Of a stretch of 64,000 nucleotides of DNA, positions 43,301 to 50,654 are shown piece by piece. The position numbers and the translations under genes are program-made. This DNA is from Fen-1245 sp963835535 (GTDB taxonomy: Bacteria > Gemmatimonadota > Gemmatimonadetes > Gemmatimonadales > JACORV01): NCBI GenBank assembly GCA_963835535.1, contig CAWIFL010000005.1, forward strand, positions 620,001 to 684,000. Direction: 5' to 3'. Position 1 is the first letter of the stretch, and the number at the start of each line of letters is the position of its first letter. A model generated the notes under the pieces. The model saw nothing but the letters and a program-made list of their open reading frames with translations, did no database searches and had not been told where the DNA came from.

Positions 43301-44302
43301 TTGAGCTTCTCAACGATTAGCGCGAGTGCGACCTACCCGACTGCGACGCAGTATGTGATGGGCGAGGCGTGCGCCATCGCCGCTTCGGGGACGGCTTACT
43401 GCTGGGGATCCGATCAGTTCGGCCAACTTGGCAATGGCTTATCCTCCGCGAGCAGCGTGCCGACGACGGTCTCGGGCGGCCTCGTCCTGTCGTCCGTCTC
43501 GGTTGGAGAGGACCACGCCTGCGGAGTGACTACGACCGGTAGCGGCTACTGCTGGGGACGGAACTACTATGGTCAGCTTGGAAACGGGACCAAGACCGGC
43601 GACGGCTCAAACTCCAGCCCGGTCCAGGTCTCCGGGAGCCTGGCGTTCAGTTCCATCAGTTCCGGCGCGAGCAACACGTGCGGCATCACCGCGAACGGGG
43701 CGGCGTACTGCTGGGGTGAGGGGGAACACGGCGAGCTCGGCAACGGCACTACGCTGCCCCCCGGTGGCTTCTCGTCCAGTGGCCAGAGCACGCCCGTAGC
43801 GGTGACCGGTGGATTCACCTTTAGGTCGGTGAGCGCCGCCAGCGGATATGCGTGCGGCGTAACGACGGCGAACGACGCATACTGCTGGGGGGACAACAGC
43901 AACGGACAACTTGGCACAAGTGCCACCCTGCAGGCGTGCAGCACCTACCAGGGCACGACCTACCCGTGCGCCACAAGCCCAGTGCTAGTCGCCGGCGGAC
44001 TGAAGTTCGCTTCCATAAGCACATTCAACGATCACACCTGCGGGATGACTCTCACCGGTACTGCCTACTGCTGGGGCAACAACAGCTTCGGCCAGCTCGG
44101 CACGGGCGACACGGTGAGCCGGTCTGCGCCGGTGGCCGTGTCAGGGGGCCTGACATTCTCGAGCATGAGTGCTGGCTCGCTCTTTACATGCGGTACCACG
44201 ACCGCGGGCGCGGTCTACTGCTGGGGGAAGAACGACTACGGGCAGCTCGGCAATGGCTTAACCACCGATAGCCCGATTCCCGTGCTCGCCGTGATTCCCT
44301 AG
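40352..44302 (+). CDS. Giant surface lipoprotein with IPT, Ig, WGTS-type and RCC1 repeats
   Basis: The 1316-residue protein has a signal with lipobox VSSSC (about residue 38). An N-terminal region of about 480 residues is unfamiliar. An IPT/TIG domain follows (ISVTSISPSSGQQAGGTPVT), then a BIG2-like Ig domain (FVWASLNSSVATMNASSGVA), then seven repeats of about 39 residues built on VWGTSxSDVYAVGxxGTIL and HYNGTxWSAMTSGT. Seven RCC1-type repeats follow (YCWGxNxxGQLGNGT; CGVTTxGxAYCWG). Both repeat sets should form beta-propellers. It is probably exposed on the cell surface. No enzyme motif is visible. Confidence 0.82.
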   Translation: MNRRDEFLAVLSTAGRRSRRAAWTRIGLLAVAVVSSSCKETSGPSLPRLPAPQGGESQVSLQVQAPAGTSIDVSSLTLVAGVHAASSNSSGAGLANLSSSSTQLVTAVSAAGNPILLRVVPGAPSSTETVDLASTAEALVFLSPLIASPRVDSGIARIARIRATQSFPALVEALSQRMLADPSGALVDSSNDLENTLLAVVSEVLGASPSAGTTSRPSTPARSFSPDDQNVRSGVSVTATGTDTQGRTLVQVANAWDRWVSLVVSYSNDGSNYSTPTDENGPSVFPLNLLESKGPFDLIAPTKTLALHNGPPYARVKVFGFGFGGVATAFADPDFPYSVFPVAGDVVFNLALPLFEVITGTKDLNSAPIWSGSQDVGMEWIDATSMCMSSDGLEAALVGRTLMSAVKPLLKCAVLAPFEDRSLGAGLLAAAGVAVTEGVLLNVLVPLRVVFLASSIYEFGLSTTAVVNANVMEVFPLSDPTKISVTSISPSSGQQAGGTPVTITGTNFTNVQTVTVGGAALGSRTVVNSTQITGATPASSTAGAKDVVVTSSAGSATCAGCFTYNATVATVVVTPAGAAIAAAGGTQTFTAVAKDALGNTISGKTFVWASLNSSVATMNASSGVATALASGQVTVSATVDGVTGYSLLTVAVPGAMPVTLWNAVSGGAAQWLEAVWGTSASEVYVVGSAGTIVRYNGAVWSAMTSGTTQMLEGVWGTSSSATYAVGYSGTILRYNGTSWGAMTSGTASILFNVWGTSGSDIYTVGDGGAILHYNGTAWSAMTSGTSQRLLGVWGTSSSDVYAVGYSGTILHYSGATWSAMTSGTTNTLYDVWGTSSADIYAVGVGGTILHYNGTGWSAMTSGATDSLYGVWGTASSDLYAVGNGGTILRYNGTSWSRMTTGTTQRLYKVWGTSGSDVYAIGYAGTTLRGIRGASTAVAVTAADRFACAIKSGGAAYCWGYGAQGQLGNGTTSSSSTPTGVSGSLSFSTISASATYPTATQYVMGEACAIAASGTAYCWGSDQFGQLGNGLSSASSVPTTVSGGLVLSSVSVGEDHACGVTTTGSGYCWGRNYYGQLGNGTKTGDGSNSSPVQVSGSLAFSSISSGASNTCGITANGAAYCWGEGEHGELGNGTTLPPGGFSSSGQSTPVAVTGGFTFRSVSAASGYACGVTTANDAYCWGDNSNGQLGTSATLQACSTYQGTTYPCATSPVLVAGGLKFASISTFNDHTCGMTLTGTAYCWGNNSFGQLGTGDTVSRSAPVAVSGGLTFSSMSAGSLFTCGTTTAGAVYCWGKNDYGQLGNGLTTDSPIPVLAVIP
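42360..43140 (+). repeat. Seven in-gene DNA repeats of about 117 bp
   Basis: The phrase GTCTGGGGCAC or close variants recurs at about 115-120 bp spacing (near 42372, 42491, 42610, 42725, 42845, 42959, 43077), encoding the WGTS-type 39-residue repeats. Similarity at the DNA level is high enough to suggest recent duplication or gene conversion. Confidence 0.8.
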
Positions 44303-44685
44303 AAGAACGGCACTCTGTCCTCGCCTGAGGCACAAGGCCGCCGGGATGGGGTTCGCGAGCCTGACAACGAGCAGATGCTGCACCCTCGCTCGTCTGACGA
44401 CGACGAGGCCGTGTGATAGCAAGGGATTGGCCGCGTGTTCACGCTGCCGAAGGAAAGGGTCGCGTTCGCGGCCCGGACGGGCGGCCGATCGACGCCTGAC
44501 CGCTGGGTCACTGGGGTCCGTTTGGGGGTCCGTTTCTTCCGGCATCGTCCGACATTCCATCCGACATCTTCCGAAATCGCGATCCGGTGCCGACGCTCGG
44601 AATCGCCGCCAGCCCGCCACTTTCTAGGGTTTGGACCGTTTGGGCTATCCGACATTTTGCCGGAACTCGAGCCCTGCACGAGCCG
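44303..44685. other. Gene-free tail of element 2
   Basis: I see no convincing gene. On the minus strand a reading with KKRTPKRTPVTQ is reminiscent of integrase C-terminal tails, and the plus strand has GGGGTCCGTTTGGGGGTCCG, resembling GGGGTCTGTTGGGGGTCTG near the second integrase remnant (30941-30959). This may be a further integrase scrap. Confidence 0.35.
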
Positions 44686-44730
44686 AATGGGGTTCAGGGG
44701 GTCGCGGGTTCAAATCCCGCCGTCCCGACT
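44686..44730 (+). other. att site: tRNA-Pro 3' part, copy 3
   Basis: The 45 bp are identical to the copies at 20578 and 30835, and the 5' half of the tRNA is again absent. It closes element 2 and opens a third, largely deleted element. Confidence 0.9.
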
Positions 44731-44784
44731 ACGGAAGACTCGTAACTGCAACGTGTTATGGTACTCCCGAGGATCTTCGCAAGC
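44710..44784 (-). pseudogene. 3' end of a third integrase, left of the IS
   Basis: On the minus strand, directly after the IS21 end, the residues ACEDPREYHNTL read in line with the tail of the second integrase (SEPRKLHEL), running into the att site before a stop. The rest of this integrase lies at 46863-46985, beyond the IS. Confidence 0.5.
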
Positions 44785-44854
44785 TGTCAACGGCGGTTTC
44801 GAAGTGCACGAAAACGGCGGCGAAAAGTGCACACTCTGGCGGGGGGTGACACCC

Positions 44855-45691
44855 CTAGGAGGTCAGGGCCTCCTGCCGGTGGCGGCGGCGAGGGGTGGCG
44901 CGGCCTGAGCCGGGCTCGGGCTGCGGGCTGAGCAGCTGCTGCAGATCGGCGTGCTGGCGCATCCGGAAGCTGTTGCCCCGGATGTTGACGATGTGGCAGT
45001 GGTGCACGAGCCGATCAATGAGGGCGCTGGCCATGACGTCGTCCCCGAAGACCTCGCCCCAGTCCTCGAAGCCCTTGTTACTGGTCAGGACGGTGGAGGC
45101 GGTCTCGTAGCGGCGGCTCATGAGCTGGAAGAAGAGCATCGCGCCGGTGCGGCTGATGGGCAGGTAGCCCAGCTCATCGACCACCAGGAGCGAGGGGAAG
45201 ATCAGGGTCTTCAGGCGCTGGCTGAGGTGCCCGGCGGCCTGCGCTTCCTCGAGCGACGTGATGAGGTCGGCCAGGGTGCCGTAGTAGACGCGGCGGCCGC
45301 TCTGGGCGGCGGCGATCGCCAGGCTGATCGCGAGGTGCGTCTTCCCGACGCCCGGCGGCCCGAGGAAGATGACGTTTTCCCGGCGCTCGACGAAGCCGAG
45401 GGTGTGGAGGCTGTCGATCTGCTCGCGCTGGAGGGCCGGCTGGAAGCTGAAGTCGAAGTCGGCCAGAGTCTTCACGGCCGGCAGGCGCGAGGAGCGCATG
45501 GCGGCGACCAGGCGGCGGGCATTACGCAGCGTGATCTGCGCCCCCAGGAGCGCCTCCAGGGCCTCGGGGGCCTTGAGGTGGCCGCCGTCGATGCGAGCCA
45601 GGATGTCGTCGAGGGCTTCGAGCGCGCCGGGCATCTTGAGGTCGGCGAGCTGCGCGCGGAGCCGGTCGCGGAGCGAGGGCGCGGGCTTCAT
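44855..45691 (-). CDS. istB: IstB, IS21 transposition helper ATPase
   Basis: The 278-residue AAA+ protein has Walker A GPPGVGKTH, Walker B LLVVDELGYLP, then SRRYETASTVLTSNKGFEDW and a Pro/Arg-rich tail. IstB remodels target DNA and activates the IstA transposase. The ATG overlaps the istA stop by four bases (ATGA). Confidence 0.95.
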   Translation of the reverse strand: MKPAPSLRDRLRAQLADLKMPGALEALDDILARIDGGHLKAPEALEALLGAQITLRNARRLVAAMRSSRLPAVKTLADFDFSFQPALQREQIDSLHTLGFVERRENVIFLGPPGVGKTHLAISLAIAAAQSGRRVYYGTLADLITSLEEAQAAGHLSQRLKTLIFPSLLVVDELGYLPISRTGAMLFFQLMSRRYETASTVLTSNKGFEDWGEVFGDDVMASALIDRLVHHCHIVNIRGNSFRMRQHADLQQLLSPQPEPGSGRATPRRRHRQEALTS

Positions 45692-46716
45692 CGCGCGGCC
45701 GCGAGCTGGGCGTAAGCGGTGAGCGGCCGGCGCTCGACCGGGATGTGGGGCACCGGCGCCATGGTCGGGCGCGCGACGGGCGCGGTGTCCGGCAGCAGCA
45801 CTAGGGAGCGGTACGGCCGCGGCGCCAGCGGCAGCAGGAGCGCGCGCTCGTCGCGCTCGAAGCGCACGTCGGGCGGCTCGTGGGTGGTGCCGTGGTCCCG
45901 GGCATTGGCGACGGTCGCGAGCCAGTGCAGGGCTTGGGCATTGAGATCGGCGTCGCCGGCGAACGCGCGGCCGTAGAGGAAGCTCTGCCGGACGTAGCGG
46001 ATGGGGCGCTCGACCTTGCCCTTGGTCTGGGCGCGGTAGGGGCGGCAGGCGCGGATCCGGAAGCCCCAGTGGGCGGCGAAGCGCAGGAACTCGGGATTTT
46101 CGAGGACGCGGCCGCCCAGGGGGCGCCGGTCCTCGAGGATGACGGCCTTGAGCTGGTCGAAGAGCAGCTCGCGCGGGACGCCGCCGCAGCAGGCGAAGGC
46201 CGCCTCGAGGCCGGTCATCAGGGTGCGCAGCGACTGGCGGGCGTAGAACTGGACCCACAGCAGGCGCGAGTAGCCGAGGACGAACATCACGGCGAAGCGC
46301 TTGCCCCACGGCAGGCGGACCTCGGCGAAGTCCACCTGGCCCTGCTGGCCCGGCGGCGTCTCGAAGCGGATCACCGCCTCCGGCGGCGGGACGGGCCGCA
46401 CGCGGCGGACGAAGACCTTGAGCTGGGTCAGGCTGCCGGGATAGCCGGCGGCGCGGGCCTCCGCAAAGAGCCGGACCGCCGTGAGCTCGGGGTAGGTCTC
46501 GAGCCGCTGCCGGATGAGGGCATGGAAGGGATCCAGCTGCGTGGGACGCGGCCGGTACCGGATGCTGGTGGCGTCAAGCTCGCGGTCCAGATCACCGTGG
46601 GCGATCCACTTGTAGACGCAGCGGCGGCTGATGCCGATCCGCTCCGCAATGGCGGTCTTGGAGAGACCTTGCTCCAGGTAATGGCGCAGCAGCACACGAG
46701 GCTCCCAGTCGTACAT
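45688..46716 (-). CDS. istA: IstA, IS21 transposase
   Basis: The 342-residue protein has an N-terminal helix-turn-helix (LEQGLSKTAIAERIGISRRC, residues about 13-32) and a DDE/RNase H-like core (GQVDFAEVRLPWGKRF; LLFDQLKAVILED; KGKVERPIRYVRQSF). The C-terminus is basic. It is shorter than IstA of IS21 itself, but the domains appear complete. It is coupled to istB. Confidence 0.93.
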   Translation of the reverse strand: MYDWEPRVLLRHYLEQGLSKTAIAERIGISRRCVYKWIAHGDLDRELDATSIRYRPRPTQLDPFHALIRQRLETYPELTAVRLFAEARAAGYPGSLTQLKVFVRRVRPVPPPEAVIRFETPPGQQGQVDFAEVRLPWGKRFAVMFVLGYSRLLWVQFYARQSLRTLMTGLEAAFACCGGVPRELLFDQLKAVILEDRRPLGGRVLENPEFLRFAAHWGFRIRACRPYRAQTKGKVERPIRYVRQSFLYGRAFAGDADLNAQALHWLATVANARDHGTTHEPPDVRFERDERALLLPLAPRPYRSLVLLPDTAPVARPTMAPVPHIPVERRPLTAYAQLAAAR

Positions 46717-46862
46717 CGCGTCTCCACCCCGGAGGGGAAGCCGCGAATCTGGCGACGAGCCGGCGGGCTGCTACCCGGTGAGGCGCTCAGCCCCCGGCGG
46801 GATCGGGGCCGAGTGTGCACTCTTGGCCGCCGAATTCGTGCAATCTGTGGCCGCCGCTAACA

Positions 46863-46985
46863 GCGTGTCCTGATCTGGCTGTTGGTAGCACGTGAGCAAC
46901 GTCTGGACATCCCGCCAGCCGCCGGCCGCGGCCACGTCCTTGAGCGAGTCGTAGGTGGCCACCGGCCGGCGCGGGTTCTGCTCGC
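46863..46985 (-). pseudogene. Third integrase remnant, right of the IS
   Basis: On the minus strand EQNPRRPVATYDS is joined directly to LKDVAAAGGWRDVQTLLTCYQQPDQDT. The first part matches residues about 195-206 of the intact integrase and the second matches 349-371, so the middle of the catalytic domain is deleted. The IS then cuts it seven codons after the catalytic Tyr. Confidence 0.8.
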
Positions 46986-47298
46986 GCGGCGGATTGCCGG
47001 AGCGGCGTGCCGGCGTTGGGACCTCGAGAGCCACAGACAACACCGGCATCAACTCCAGCCGCACCGCCCAGGCTAACGGTTAGGCCGCAGCAGCCGGTTT
47101 CGGCAAGTGCAAGGCGCCCGAAGGTAGCGCGCATGCATTAGTCGGGCGTGAGGGTACGGCGGCGAATCGGGAATTCTCCTTGGTTCCCTGTGCGGACCCA
47201 CTACCCAACCCGGAGCCCGGATTGTTTGCCGTAGTGTTTGCCGGTCAGCGCCTGCCAATGCGGGCAAATGGGGTCCTGGAAGGCCAGTGCGGAAGCAC
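46986..47298. other. Gene-poor right end of the island
   Basis: No gene can be supported. The minus strand holds ALTGKHYGKQSGL, which resembles the tails of some integrases, and GTTTGCCGTAGTGTTTGCCG occurs on the plus strand. This is probably decayed mobile-element sequence. Confidence 0.35.
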
Positions 47299-47328
47299 AA
47301 AACGGGGGGCCAGCACGGCGCCCCCCGT
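47299..47328 (-). terminator. Rho-independent terminator
   Basis: Read on the minus strand, ACGGGGGGC and GCCCCCCGT (47328-47320 and 47310-47302) form a perfect 9-bp stem with a 9-nt loop followed by TTTTG. It lies immediately after the truncated tRNA and may also end transcription of the M1 peptidase gene. Confidence 0.8.
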
Positions 47329-47329
47329 C

Positions 47330-47367
47330 TTAGAAGTCCGCTGCTCTACCAACTAAGCTGGCCAATC
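47330..47367 (-). pseudogene. 5' half of a tRNA-Arg (UCU-like anticodon)
   Basis: On the minus strand a 5' acceptor-like GATTGGC is followed by CA, the D-arm GCTT-AGTTGGTA-GAGC, A, and the anticodon arm GCGGA with loop CTTCTAA (anticodon TCT). The 3' half of the anticodon stem, T-arm and acceptor are missing; a terminator hairpin starts right after the anticodon loop. It is likely the scar of a second integration event or a deletion. Confidence 0.65.
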
Positions 47368-47418
47368 GGCGGGCCGAAGGGTCACCGACACCAACACGTT
47401 GCACAAGCGCGCCGCCGA

Positions 47419-49095
47419 TCATCTGGCCGTGGCGGCCGCGAGCACGTTTCGCGCGGTGACGTAGAAGTTCTCGTCCACCTCTGGCTCCGCCGCCTGTGGG
47501 CCCTTCACGGCCAGCGTCTGCCACGCCTCGGTGGGGCGCAGCGTCAACGTGCCCAGGCCCGGCACCTGGACCCGCACCGGCATGTCGAATCCCGGCACGA
47601 CGTTCGCCCAGCGGTACGACAGCGTTTCGCCCTCCACCTTGTAGTCGAATTCTGGGATCCGTGTGGTCGTGAGGTACTGCGCGAAGACCTTGCTCAGGTC
47701 CACGCCGGCCTCGCGGCTGATGTAGTCCTCAACCTGCTGGCCAGTGACGGTCTGGTGCCAGAAGGTGTGGTTGAGGCCGCGCAGGATCGCGCGCCACTTC
47801 GCGTCGTCGTCCACGATCTGGCGGATCGTGTGCAGGACGTTCGCACCCTTCATGTACATGTCGGTGCCGTACCACCACACGACGCCGCGGGGTCCGACGA
47901 TCGGCTGCGTGTTCTGGATGGACTTGCGCAGCCCGACGAGGTAGGCGGCCCCCGCAGTGCGGCCGAGCCTGCACTCGGTGTACAGCCCCTCGGCATAGGT
48001 GGCGAAGGATTCGTGCACCCAGAGGTCGCCGTGCTCCTGCGCGGTGATGTTGTTGCCGAACCACTCGTGGGCGCTTTCGTGGATGACGATGTAGTCCCAG
48101 CCAAGCCCCAGCCCCGTGCCCGACAGGTCGCGCCCCAGGTACCCGGTCAGGAAGCGGTTGCCGTAGGCGATGCCGCTCTGGTGCTCCATCCCCAGGTACG
48201 GCGCTTCGATCAGCTTGTACCCGTCGGCGTACCACGGGTACGGACCAAACCAGTGCTCGAAGCAGCGCAGCATGGTCGTCGCCTGCCGCCACTGCGCCTT
48301 CGCCGTGTCGAGGTGGATGGCGAGCGGCCAGAAGTCGAGCGACAGCTTGCCGGCCTCGCCGTCGAACGTATCGGCGAAATGGGTGTAGCTGCCCGCGTTG
48401 ACGGCGACGCCATAGGTGTTGATGGGATCGGCCACGAACCACTCGTACGTCGTGGTGCCATCGGCGTTGTGGGTCACGCCACGGAGCCGCCCGTTCGAGA
48501 CCTCCACCATCGGATCCGGCACCGTGACGCTGATCCGCTGGCTGTCGGGCTCGTCGCCCAGGTAGTCCTTGAGCGGCCACCAGATGCTCGCACCGGGGTC
48601 CTCGTCCGAGGTGGCGAACCAGGGCGCGCCGAGGCTGTCGCGCGACCAGACGAAGCCGGTGCTGTAGGCGCCGGTCCGGCCCCGCCCCGGCTGGCCGTGG
48701 TAGTACGCGGTCACCGTCTTGACGTCGCCAGAGCGCTGCCGCGCAACAGGGGCCACGAAGTACGCGTCGCCATCGCGGCGCCAGGCGAGCGCACGCCCGT
48801 CCTGCACTACGCTGTCGAGCACCAGTGGCGCCTGGAGATCCAGCTGCATCTCCCGCGCGGGCGCGAGTACCCGGTAGGTGATGCCGTTCCAGCCCCGGAG
48901 GCTGCTGTCGGCGGGGTCCACCCGGACGTGGAGGTCATAGAACGTCGCGTCCCACCAGGCGCGCCCCGGCCCGTTGGAGCCGCGCAGCGTGTCGGCGTGG
49001 GTGTAGACAAGGGCGTCCCCACCCTGCGCCGCGGCCCAGGTGAGGGGACACAGTGTGAGGGCAGCGAGAAGGGCGATGCAGCGCATAGGGGTCAT
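47419..49095 (-). CDS. Exported M1-family zinc metallopeptidase
   Basis: The 558-residue protein has a signal peptide (cleavage near WAAAQ, residue 24). The M1 N-terminal beta domain is followed by GMEHQ (302-306), standing for the usual GAMEN exopeptidase motif, and the zinc site HESAH (339-343) with Glu362 in WVHESFATYAE. A Tyr in MYMKGANVLH is the likely transition-state residue. The C-terminal ARM-type domain is short, as in many bacterial periplasmic members. It should trim peptides in the periplasm. MRCIALL three codons later is an equally possible start. Confidence 0.92.
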   Translation of the reverse strand: MTPMRCIALLAALTLCPLTWAAAQGGDALVYTHADTLRGSNGPGRAWWDATFYDLHVRVDPADSSLRGWNGITYRVLAPAREMQLDLQAPLVLDSVVQDGRALAWRRDGDAYFVAPVARQRSGDVKTVTAYYHGQPGRGRTGAYSTGFVWSRDSLGAPWFATSDEDPGASIWWPLKDYLGDEPDSQRISVTVPDPMVEVSNGRLRGVTHNADGTTTYEWFVADPINTYGVAVNAGSYTHFADTFDGEAGKLSLDFWPLAIHLDTAKAQWRQATTMLRCFEHWFGPYPWYADGYKLIEAPYLGMEHQSGIAYGNRFLTGYLGRDLSGTGLGLGWDYIVIHESAHEWFGNNITAQEHGDLWVHESFATYAEGLYTECRLGRTAGAAYLVGLRKSIQNTQPIVGPRGVVWWYGTDMYMKGANVLHTIRQIVDDDAKWRAILRGLNHTFWHQTVTGQQVEDYISREAGVDLSKVFAQYLTTTRIPEFDYKVEGETLSYRWANVVPGFDMPVRVQVPGLGTLTLRPTEAWQTLAVKGPQAAEPEVDENFYVTARNVLAAATAR

Positions 49096-49337
49096 AGGAG
49101 CACAGGGTGACTGCGAGGTCGCAGCGAAGGGGAAGGTACGGTGGCCAGGGGCGGGCCGTAAGGACAGCGGAGGCTGGATCGGAGCTTTTTCGCCGCGCAG
49201 AACCGTGGGACCAGTCGTGAGCGCGCCTTGAGCGCCGGAGCAGCCGCCGCGCCGCCCGTCCCTTCTTAAACGACAGGGGTAGGTCTATCGTACACCTTGG
49301 GATAGGTCAGAACCTGCGGGCTCAGTGCGGAGGCGGG

Positions 49338-50651
49338 ATGGGGAGCGGCAAGGCACGACGGACAGCACGATGGCTCGGCGCAACTGCCGCGGTGCTCCTG
49401 CTCGCCGCGTGCGCCAAGAAGGCGAGCGGGCCGAGGAACCCGACTGTTCCGGTCACGCTCACGGTCGCACGGCGTCAGGCCGTGCCCTATACCGTCGTCG
49501 CGAGCGGCTTGGTCACGCCGTCCCAGACGGCCATCGTGTCGCCGCAGGTGGACGGGATCATCAGCAACGTCGCCTTCCACGAAGGGGACGACGTCGCCCG
49601 CGGCCAGCCGCTGTTCCAGATCGAGCCCCAGCCGTACCAGGCGGCCTATCAGCAGGCGCTGGCGGTGCTGGCCCGGGACGGGGCCACGGCTCAGAATGCC
49701 CGGCGCGAAGCCGACCGGTACGTGCTGCTCGCGCAGAGCAGCTTCGCGACACCGGAGCAGGCGGAACAGGAGCGCGCGACCGCGGTCGCGGCGATCGCGC
49801 AGGTCGCGGCGGACAGCGCCGCCGTGGCCGCCGCCAAATTCAACCTCGACAAGACCGTCATCCGCGCCCCGATCGGCGGCCGGACCGGGAGCCTGCTGGT
49901 GCACGAAGGCAATCTGGTGCATGGCGCCGGCTCGACCGCGCTGGTGACGATCACCCAGCTGCATCCGATCGACGTGCGCTTCGCGGTGCCCTCTTCCGCC
50001 CTGCCGCTCATCCAGCAGTACGGCGCCCACGGCGGACTCCACGTCGTGGCGAGCCACGCACCCACGCAGTCCGCATCGGACTCGTCGGTGGATTCGGCCG
50101 GCGCGGCGTCAACGGCCCAAGCACCGGGCGCCGGGCCACTCAGCGGCCGGGCGTCCACCGCAGCTGCCGCGCGTGCGGCGCATGCCCCCGCCGCCCACAC
50201 CGCAGCAGCCGCCCCCGCCGACGAGACGGGGACGCTGACGTTCATCGACAACGCGGTGGACACGACGACTTCGACGGTGATGCTCAAGGCGACCTTCGCC
50301 AACCCGACGCGGACGCTGTGGCCCGGCCAGTTCGTCTCGGTGCTGCTGCGTCTGTTCACGGAGGAGCACGCGCTGGTCCTCCCGACGCAGGCGGTGCTCA
50401 CCGGGCAGCAGGGGTCGTACGTCTACGTCGTGGATTCGACCGGCGCCGCGCAGCCGCGGAGCGTGACGGTCGAGCGCACCGCCGGCGCCCTCGCGATCAT
50501 TCAGAGCGGCCTGCGCGAGGGGGAGAAGGTCGTGGCCGAGGGGCAGTCGCGCCTGACGGCCGGCGCCAAGGTGAGCCTGCCCGCCGCGGACTCGGCGCGC
50601 GCCAAAGCGCCCGCCGGGGCCCGCCCCACGGGCGGACGCCGCGGTGCGTGA
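49338..50651 (+). CDS. RND efflux periplasmic adaptor, MdtA-like lipoprotein
   Basis: The 437-residue adaptor has a lipobox LLAAC (Cys25), a lipoyl domain with VDGIISNVAFHEGDDVARGQ, a short hairpin, the second lipoyl half (VIRAPIGGRTGSLLVHEGN), a beta-barrel and a membrane-proximal domain (LVLPTQAVLTGQQGSYVYVV). Between the barrel strands (about residues 235-300) there is an Ala/Ser/Pro-rich low-complexity insert of about 60 residues not typical of MdtA. It leads an operon with two RND pumps, three bases before the first. GGAGG precedes the ATG. Confidence 0.9.
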   Translation: MGSGKARRTARWLGATAAVLLLAACAKKASGPRNPTVPVTLTVARRQAVPYTVVASGLVTPSQTAIVSPQVDGIISNVAFHEGDDVARGQPLFQIEPQPYQAAYQQALAVLARDGATAQNARREADRYVLLAQSSFATPEQAEQERATAVAAIAQVAADSAAVAAAKFNLDKTVIRAPIGGRTGSLLVHEGNLVHGAGSTALVTITQLHPIDVRFAVPSSALPLIQQYGAHGGLHVVASHAPTQSASDSSVDSAGAASTAQAPGAGPLSGRASTAAAARAAHAPAAHTAAAAPADETGTLTFIDNAVDTTTSTVMLKATFANPTRTLWPGQFVSVLLRLFTEEHALVLPTQAVLTGQQGSYVYVVDSTGAAQPRSVTVERTAGALAIIQSGLREGEKVVAEGQSRLTAGAKVSLPAADSARAKAPAGARPTGGRRGA

Positions 50652-50654
50652 GGG

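Larger units (their letters stand above)
44785..46862 (-). mobile_element. IS21-family element, copy 2, apparently intact
   Basis: The element is 2078 bp. Its ends are TGTCAACGGCGG at 44785 and the complement TGTTAGCGGCGG ending at 46862. Each end has internal repeats of the ACGGCGG and AGTGCACACTC motifs, the multiple terminal repeats usual for IS21. Both istA and istB are open. No clear target duplication is seen (AAGC left, GCGT right), and about 10 bp of the host integrase appear lost, so later rearrangement is possible. Confidence 0.9.

Noticed and set aside
44299..44679. Small minus-strand gene at the end of element 2
   Set aside because: Only a short basic stretch resembles integrase tails; nothing else supports a gene.
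47330..47367. Functional tRNA-Lys or tRNA-Arg
   Set aside because: The 3' half of the anticodon stem, the T-arm and the acceptor end are absent, so no functional tRNA can form.
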